A DNA stretch of 64,000 nucleotides from Pontiella desulfatans (GTDB lineage Bacteria; Verrucomicrobiota; Kiritimatiellia; Kiritimatiellales; Pontiellaceae): contig NZ_CAAHFG010000004.1 of the NCBI RefSeq assembly GCF_900890425.1, forward strand, positions 912,330 through 976,329, in the 5' to 3' direction. Shown here in pieces: positions 58,500 to 64,000 of this stretch (positions are counted from its first letter, which is position 1; each line of letters opens with the position of its first letter). The position numbers and the translations under genes were made by a program. The notes under the pieces were generated by a model. The model was not told the DNA's origin, did not search any database, and worked only from the letters and a program-made list of their open reading frames with translations.

Positions 58500-61400
58500 A
58501 TGATGGGCTATATGAAGGCAATTTTGGTTCTACCCTTTTCGTGTTTGTTCGCAACCGTGTCGGCGATGGCCTGGACGGGGGGGACGAATGAGGCGGATTG
58601 GATCCAGCTGACGAACGAGGTTGCGGCGAGCCGCGCCCAACTCACGAACCTGATGGGCCAGGCCGATGCGGCGGGGTTGAACACGGATTATGCCTATGTG
58701 TCGCAGGTGGTCATCGACCGGTTCCAAATCTACGCCACGTATGACTATGAGCATCCGGAGGAGGTCCATGAGGCGTTCACGAATGTCTGGTGGAACAACA
58801 AGGTTCCCGACCCGGACTTTCCGATCAACCTGCCGTTCGATGAGATGCAGTCGTGCCTGGAGGTTTCGAGCAATGCGATTGCCGAGCTTCAGGCGCAGCT
58901 GGCCACGAACCGGGTGCTGCAGGCGCCGGTTGATTTCACGACGGGAACCATGGCCTTCGGGGCGGGTTCCTGCCTGCGCAACGGCGAACCGGTTTTCCCG
59001 AGCGACTTCACGTGGATGCCGGACGATGAAGATCTGCTGGTGGCCTTTGGCCGCATGGGCGGGACCTACTATGCGCTCTCCGACATGTCGGACTCCAACA
59101 CGGTCAAGGCCAGCGCCATCAGCAGCGATTCCGAGAGTCTGGCCGGGCAGACCGCGCGCAACCTGGCGTTCGGCCAATATTTCATCGGGCACAAGGCGGC
59201 GGGCTGGATGAAGGAGGAGTATCCGGAAATCGAGGATGGAGGGCGGAACTTCGTGACCTACGATACCGACAGCCCGCTCATCCGGGCATGGTTCACCCAA
59301 CTCTTCGGGCAGTATATCCCGCCCGTTTGCGCGGCGCAGGGCGACCAGCCGCGCATGCACCTGCTGGCGAACGAACCAAACTTTGCCACCCGCGAGGGGG
59401 GCTGGCTGGCCGAGAACGGGGTGTCGGCCAATACGATGGACGGGTATGAGGAGTGGATCTCCGAAAAATATGCGACGATCTCCAACCTGAACGCGACCTA
59501 TGGAACCTCCTATGCCGACTTCCATGCGGCGCGGAACGGCATGACCCTGCCGATTCCCGTTTCGTTGCAAGGCCGTCCGGCCTGGTACGACTGGTGCCGC
59601 TTCAACATGGACCGGGTCAACGATTTCTTCCAGTTCCTCAAGGACGGAGCCCAGGGCAACGATCCGGACGGTGCGCCGGCAACCATCAAGATTTTGGGCG
59701 GCCAGCTGGCCAATTCGTGGCGCGACGACGGGATGGACATGGAATTTCTCGCGAATCTGATGGATGTGACGGGCGCGGATCTGCACGTCGTTCCTGCGGG
59801 CGCGACGGTCATCCAAAGCAAGCTGGACATGGAGTGGGCCACCGACTATGCGCTCGACTGGCGCGAGCAGTCGATGATGCTCGATTTCTATAAATCGCTC
59901 CATCCAGACAAGCCCTACTACGATTCCGAATGGCACGGCTTCGCCACCGGGAAGTGGCGCCATTTTTCGATGGATCGCGACTATGTGCGCTCTTCGCTAT
60001 GGCTCGGTTTCTCCCACGGCATGAACGGTATCCAGTCCTGGGTGTGGGGACGGAAGAACACCGGTAGTTTCCTCGATGTGAATTCCGACTTCATCGGCGA
60101 TATCCTGACGCAACCGACCGCGCTCGATGCCTACGGCCGGGTGATGAAGGAACTCAATGCCCACGCGGGTTCCGTGACGGCGCTAGCGAAGCAGGAGCGC
60201 CACTTCATGGTCTATTATTGCGGGGAGGCGGCGATTCAGGATCTTACCTATGTGGACGGAATCGAAGAGGTCTACGAGGCGTTGAAATTGCTCAACCTAC
60301 GGGTCGGCTTCGCAACGCCATCCACCATCGGTTCGCTGGCCACCAGCCAGGCCGTGGTTGTTCCGCCCACCGCATTCATCTCGGATGCGAGCCACGATGC
60401 CCTGGTTGCCTTTGAGCAGTCCGGGGGCCATGTGGTGCTGGTGAACGGCGCCTCGGCCAGCTTCGGCACGAACGAGCTGGGCTTTGCCGTCTCGGGCAAC
60501 ACGAACCTGGCGCCCTATGCCGAGGTGGCCTTTGGCGATCCTTCCGCCATGGCCGACGATCTCGGTGCCGCGCTCGCGCCACTCAAGCCGGCCGTTCCGG
60601 TTTTGGCAACCGTTACGGGTGGCGCATCGCAACCGGCCTACGGCGTTTTCGTGAACCAGGTACAGGAGCCCGGAAGCGGGGAAACCACGCTGGTGCTGAT
60701 CAACGTCCACAAGGAGCCGCGCACCGTTGCCTTGTCGCTCGCTTCCGGAATGGGGGCGGACTACCGCAACCTGGTGACCGGCCAGCTGGTTCCGGACACG
60801 CATGCGTTGCAGCCCTACGACGTGCTTTTGCTCAGGACGGAAAATTCCGCGCCCCGGGTTGCCGGAACGATCGTGCAATGGGGCGAGCCCGGGGGGGATG
60901 ACGGCATCGTCACCAATGGCCAGGATTTTTCCAACCTCTACAACACCTACAACGTGGGCAACGTGGCGAGCCCGCTCCAGGGGCCGGACTACTATCCCGT
61001 CAGCGCCGGCCGCTCACCGGTTTTCAACCATGCCGCCAATAAGGCCTACAACGTGAAGCGGATCGGCGACGGCGGAGCGGAGGGCGACTACATCAACACC
61101 GCAAAGAACGATGCCGACTATTCCGCCATGGTGGTTTGGGAAAACTTCATCGCCAACCATGGCACGCTGGAAAGCCTGGAGATCGAGACCCGCGTCAGCA
61201 ATGCCACCGACACGCCATCCCAGTTCCGCTGGTTGATCCAAAAAGGCGGAACGGCCTGGTATGCCAGTGCCCAGATCGACACGACCGGCTCCTATGTATC
61301 CTACTCCAATAATGCGCCGGAAACGGTGGACTGGTACCACTTCACGCCTTTCGTTGGAGGAACGGCCTCCGTTGGAGCCAAGGCCAGCATTGATCTTTCG

Positions 61401-61892
61401 GACATCTCGGCGGTCGGCTACCATGCCACGTTCCAGCAACCCGGCACGGTGGCCTACCGGGCGAGCCAGACGCGCTACTTCAAGGCCACCGCAAGTTCCG
61501 CTGTTGCTGCATCCGGGTGGGACGGTTTTGTTTCAAGGTATGGACTGAGCGGGGTTTCAACCCATGACCAGGATGGGGATGGGAAGTCGGATCTCTACGA
61601 ATATGCCCTCGGAGGGAATCCGACCAACCCGGCCGACCAGGGGACGGCGCCGTTCATCGAATACCATCCCGGCAACACGGTGGGCTGTTTCAATCTCGAA
61701 GTCGATAGCCCCGTTCCCGGCATCACCTATTGGCCGGAATGGACGGACAACCTCGTGACCGGTTCGTGGAGCAGCGCCTGGAACCTGGAGACCAACCACC
61801 CGGCCATTCCGGGCTATACCCAGGCCGAGCGCCGGCTCGATGGCGGCACCAACAACCATCTTTTTTTCCGGTTGTCCATTACCCAGCCGTGA
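58500..61892 (+). CDS. Secreted GH42-like (clan GH-A) beta-galactosidase-type enzyme with accessory modules
   Basis: The 1130-residue protein has a signal peptide (about 1-24). A TIM-barrel region (about 140-540) resembles GH42: acid/base Glu292 in LLANEPNF and nucleophile Glu477 in YYDSEWHG. A GH42-type trimerisation-like domain (about 565-700) and a short beta domain (to ~780) follow, then one WG-type module (789-998) shared with the 51270 protein. A C-terminal domain (1005-1130) has a DQDGDGKSDLYEYALGG loop and ends FFRLSITQP. A marine carrageenan-active relative (GH167-like) is possible. The start at 58500 follows GGTGAG. Confidence 0.7.
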   Translation: MMGYMKAILVLPFSCLFATVSAMAWTGGTNEADWIQLTNEVAASRAQLTNLMGQADAAGLNTDYAYVSQVVIDRFQIYATYDYEHPEEVHEAFTNVWWNNKVPDPDFPINLPFDEMQSCLEVSSNAIAELQAQLATNRVLQAPVDFTTGTMAFGAGSCLRNGEPVFPSDFTWMPDDEDLLVAFGRMGGTYYALSDMSDSNTVKASAISSDSESLAGQTARNLAFGQYFIGHKAAGWMKEEYPEIEDGGRNFVTYDTDSPLIRAWFTQLFGQYIPPVCAAQGDQPRMHLLANEPNFATREGGWLAENGVSANTMDGYEEWISEKYATISNLNATYGTSYADFHAARNGMTLPIPVSLQGRPAWYDWCRFNMDRVNDFFQFLKDGAQGNDPDGAPATIKILGGQLANSWRDDGMDMEFLANLMDVTGADLHVVPAGATVIQSKLDMEWATDYALDWREQSMMLDFYKSLHPDKPYYDSEWHGFATGKWRHFSMDRDYVRSSLWLGFSHGMNGIQSWVWGRKNTGSFLDVNSDFIGDILTQPTALDAYGRVMKELNAHAGSVTALAKQERHFMVYYCGEAAIQDLTYVDGIEEVYEALKLLNLRVGFATPSTIGSLATSQAVVVPPTAFISDASHDALVAFEQSGGHVVLVNGASASFGTNELGFAVSGNTNLAPYAEVAFGDPSAMADDLGAALAPLKPAVPVLATVTGGASQPAYGVFVNQVQEPGSGETTLVLINVHKEPRTVALSLASGMGADYRNLVTGQLVPDTHALQPYDVLLLRTENSAPRVAGTIVQWGEPGGDDGIVTNGQDFSNLYNTYNVGNVASPLQGPDYYPVSAGRSPVFNHAANKAYNVKRIGDGGAEGDYINTAKNDADYSAMVVWENFIANHGTLESLEIETRVSNATDTPSQFRWLIQKGGTAWYASAQIDTTGSYVSYSNNAPETVDWYHFTPFVGGTASVGAKASIDLSDISAVGYHATFQQPGTVAYRASQTRYFKATASSAVAASGWDGFVSRYGLSGVSTHDQDGDGKSDLYEYALGGNPTNPADQGTAPFIEYHPGNTVGCFNLEVDSPVPGITYWPEWTDNLVTGSWSSAWNLETNHPAIPGYTQAERRLDGGTNNHLFFRLSITQP

Positions 61893-62064
61893 AGTGAGAT
61901 CCGCTTGCCGGGGGGGGCATTCGGCGGCTCACCCAGCCCGTGTTCCAGCCCGTCGCTGACCGGCCTCAATGGCAAGATCGAACATATCATTTGCGCGAAT
62001 GACGGTATGAATATGGTTTCAATCCGCTATTAATATTTTTCTTTGTGAGCAGAAAGGGCGTCTG

Positions 62065-63861
62065 ATGAAAAAGGATTTATCTCTGGTTTGGATCGTTGTG
62101 GCCATGCTGGCGCCACTGGCGGCCAGCGCGTTGCAGGTGGTGGAAATCAAGCCGGGCGAGGGCGACATGACGCCCGTCGTTCGCGAGGCGATTGAACAAG
62201 CGACCGATGCGGAAGTGAAGCTGGTGTTTGCGAAAGGGAAATATTTTTTCCGGCCAGACCATACCAAACAAAAATATTGCACCATCACCAACCACGACAA
62301 CGGGCTCAAGAACATCGCTTTCCTGTTCGATGGCTTCAAGTCGGTGGAGATTGAGGGCCATGGTTCCGAGTTTATTTTCCATGGGCAGATGTTGCCGTTC
62401 CTCTTCGAAAACTGCGGGAAGGTGACCGCGAAGAACATGGTGATCGATTGGGATATCCCGTTCTGCTTCCAGGGCGAGGTTGTGGCGGTTAACGAGGCCG
62501 AGGGCTGGCGCGATATCAAACCGGCCACCCAGGGGTTCAACTGGTCGGTGAAAAACGGCCATCTGGTCTATCCGGACATCGATGGCTTTTCCTATGCGTC
62601 CGTTGGCAGCACGCTGGCGTTCGACCCGGAGACCAAGGAGGTCTCCCATGGCGCGTGGGACTTCACCAGCCAGCCGACCGAGGTTGAAGAACGCGGGGAC
62701 GGCATCCTGCGTTTCCACGAAAAGCTGAAGCATTGGCCCAAGGTTGGGCAGATCCTCAACTCCAAGGGGAAGATGAACCGCTATGCCCCGGCGTTCCATG
62801 GCAAGTCCTCCAGCAACCTGACGTTCGATGGCATCGTGATCCACCATTGCCTAGGCATGGGCTTCCTGCTCGAGCGCTGCGACACCGCCACCCTTTCCAA
62901 CGGCGGCATCCATGTGCGCGAAGGCTCCGACCGCGTCGTGTCCATCATTGCCGATGGAACCCATTTCGCGAATTGCAAAGGCGACATCCTGGTTGAAAAC
63001 ATGCGCTTCAAGGGCATGCTCGACGATAGCACCAACGTGCACGGAACCTATGTTGCGGTCGATGGCGTCCTCGACGAAAAGACCGTCCGCATTCAGCTCA
63101 TGCACTTCCAGCAGCTCGGCTTCGAGTTTGCGGGGGTGGGCGACGAAATCTGGTTCATCCACCAGCCCAACCCAACCCGCGGCGCCGTGAACACGGTCGA
63201 AGGCGTGAAGGTCGTCAACGACCGCTTCATCGAGTTGACCTTCAAGAACCCGGTTCCGGAAAACCTGGTGAAAGGCGATGTGCTCGAAAACAAAACCTGG
63301 AACCCGAAGTTCACCATGCGGGGCAACAGCTTCGAAAAGCACCGCGCCCGCAATGTCGTCATCAAGACGCCCTTGCCGATCGTGATCGAAGACAACGACT
63401 TTTCCTCCCACATGTCGGCTGTGTTCCTGCGCGGCGAAACCTTCTACTGGTTCGAGTCCGGCAACGTCGAGGACGTGCTCATCGCGAACAACCGTTTCAA
63501 GGATTGCGCATCGAGCGGCATGGAGCACGCGGTCGTGCTCGTCACGCCCAGGCTTGGGAAAACCTTCGATGCCACCGTCCCGTTCGATAAAAACATCCGC
63601 GTCATCAACAATACCATCGAGACGTTCGATAACCGCATCCTATGGGCCGACCGGGTGGATGGCCTGCTCTTCAAGGACAACACCATCAAGCAGACCCGCT
63701 CCTACGATCCCCAGTGGAAGGATGCCCACCTGTTCGACTTCACCCATTGCCGGAACGTCCGGTTGATCGGCAACACCTACATCGGTGACCACCATAAAAC
63801 CGTGCTCGCCGACGAGGCCTCGAAAAAAACGCTGAAGATCAAAGGCAACAAGGGATTTTAG
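62065..63861 (+). CDS. Secreted GH110 exo-alpha-1,3-galactosidase, second copy
   Basis: The 598-residue protein has a signal peptide (1-22). A beta-helix with GH110 signatures follows: NHDNGLKNIAFLFDGFKSVEIEGHGSEFIFHG, MRFKGMLDDSTNVHGTYV with Asp320-Asp321, and VIEDNDFSSHMSAVFL. It shares its layout with the 47508 protein but is clearly diverged, so the two may act on different linkages or sulfation states. Only a weak form of the shared motif (about 61990-62005) lies upstream. Confidence 0.88.
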   Translation: MKKDLSLVWIVVAMLAPLAASALQVVEIKPGEGDMTPVVREAIEQATDAEVKLVFAKGKYFFRPDHTKQKYCTITNHDNGLKNIAFLFDGFKSVEIEGHGSEFIFHGQMLPFLFENCGKVTAKNMVIDWDIPFCFQGEVVAVNEAEGWRDIKPATQGFNWSVKNGHLVYPDIDGFSYASVGSTLAFDPETKEVSHGAWDFTSQPTEVEERGDGILRFHEKLKHWPKVGQILNSKGKMNRYAPAFHGKSSSNLTFDGIVIHHCLGMGFLLERCDTATLSNGGIHVREGSDRVVSIIADGTHFANCKGDILVENMRFKGMLDDSTNVHGTYVAVDGVLDEKTVRIQLMHFQQLGFEFAGVGDEIWFIHQPNPTRGAVNTVEGVKVVNDRFIELTFKNPVPENLVKGDVLENKTWNPKFTMRGNSFEKHRARNVVIKTPLPIVIEDNDFSSHMSAVFLRGETFYWFESGNVEDVLIANNRFKDCASSGMEHAVVLVTPRLGKTFDATVPFDKNIRVINNTIETFDNRILWADRVDGLLFKDNTIKQTRSYDPQWKDAHLFDFTHCRNVRLIGNTYIGDHHKTVLADEASKKTLKIKGNKGF

Positions 63862-63938
63862 TGGTTTAAACCGCTAAGAAGCGAGGGTATCTTTTCCATT
63901 GCGTTTTCGCGATCATTCAACGGAATCAGGAGAAAGGG

Positions 63939-64000
63939 ATGAGCATGCAAAAGATCAGCATATTAACCATGGCGGCCGCGCTGGCGGCGCTCACGGTGGT
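63939..64000 (+). CDS. Start of a further exported protein (3' cut by window edge)
   Basis: AGGAGAAAGGG directly precedes an ATG whose first 20 codons encode MSMQKISILTMAAALAALTV, a typical Sec signal peptide. The product cannot be told. Confidence 0.6.
   Translation, partial: MSMQKISILTMAAALAALTV

Noticed and set aside
29440-63861. Interpretation as a Bacteroidota-type PUL with a hidden SusC/SusD pair
   Set aside because: No protein with a TonB plug/barrel or SusD helices is present; all large genes have other, identifiable architectures.

Overview
The window looks like a chromosomal segment of a GC-rich, Gram-negative, sulfated-glycan-degrading marine bacterium of the PVC group, most like Kiritimatiellota (Pontiella-like). 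This is inferred from secreted sulfatases and glycoside hydrolases with no SusC/SusD pair, a Kdo-dependent ABC capsule locus, and C-terminal domains with 'EYALGG' Ca-loop signatures. The assignment rests on gene content only; there is no rRNA or marker phylogeny in the window.

Region 1 (1-11.6 kb) is housekeeping. It holds the end of an ArsA ATPase, a minus-strand sua5 / LMW-phosphatase / rpiB-glyA operon in which RpiB and GlyA are one polypeptide, and a divergent priA carrying an in-frame palindromic repeat. A six-gene minus-strand operon follows: PpiD-like foldase, FxsA, HAD-UbiA fusion, PfkB kinase, SpoIIAA-like and DUF2293-like proteins.

Region 2 (11.9-24.2 kb) is a group-2-type capsule export locus. 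Its order is KpsS-like, outer-membrane lipoprotein exporter, GT2-Kps fusion, methyltransferase, KpsC, KpsE-like, KpsM, KpsT, with several start/stop overlaps. A Kdo-pathway arabinose-5-phosphate isomerase lies beyond an AT-rich two-gene insert that includes a nuclease-like protein.

Region 3 (24.4-29.4 kb) carries sppA, a LysM lipoprotein, an AEC transporter and rpsA (ribosomal protein S1), with palindromic intergenic repeats.

Region 4 (29.4-64 kb) is a polysaccharide utilization locus. It encodes a GH29 fucosidase, two GH27 alpha-galactosidases, five formylglycine-type sulfatases, a beta-propeller hydrolase, two lambda-carrageenase-like (GH150-like) proteins, two GH110 alpha-1,3-galactosidases, a GH42-like clan-A enzyme and a non-catalytic adhesin-like protein. 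GH150 + GH110 + sulfatases together suggest lambda-carrageenan or a similar sulfated alpha-1,3/beta-1,4 galactan as substrate. No transporter, sulfatase maturase or regulator gene is present in the window. Most transcription units here share an upstream motif (CGCAT, T-tract, TGCGGG) followed by a -10-like box, which looks like one regulon. Two proteins share a repeated ~210-residue module, and three share C-terminal domains that may be surface-sorting tags.

No tRNA, rRNA, CRISPR array or intact insertion sequence was seen.
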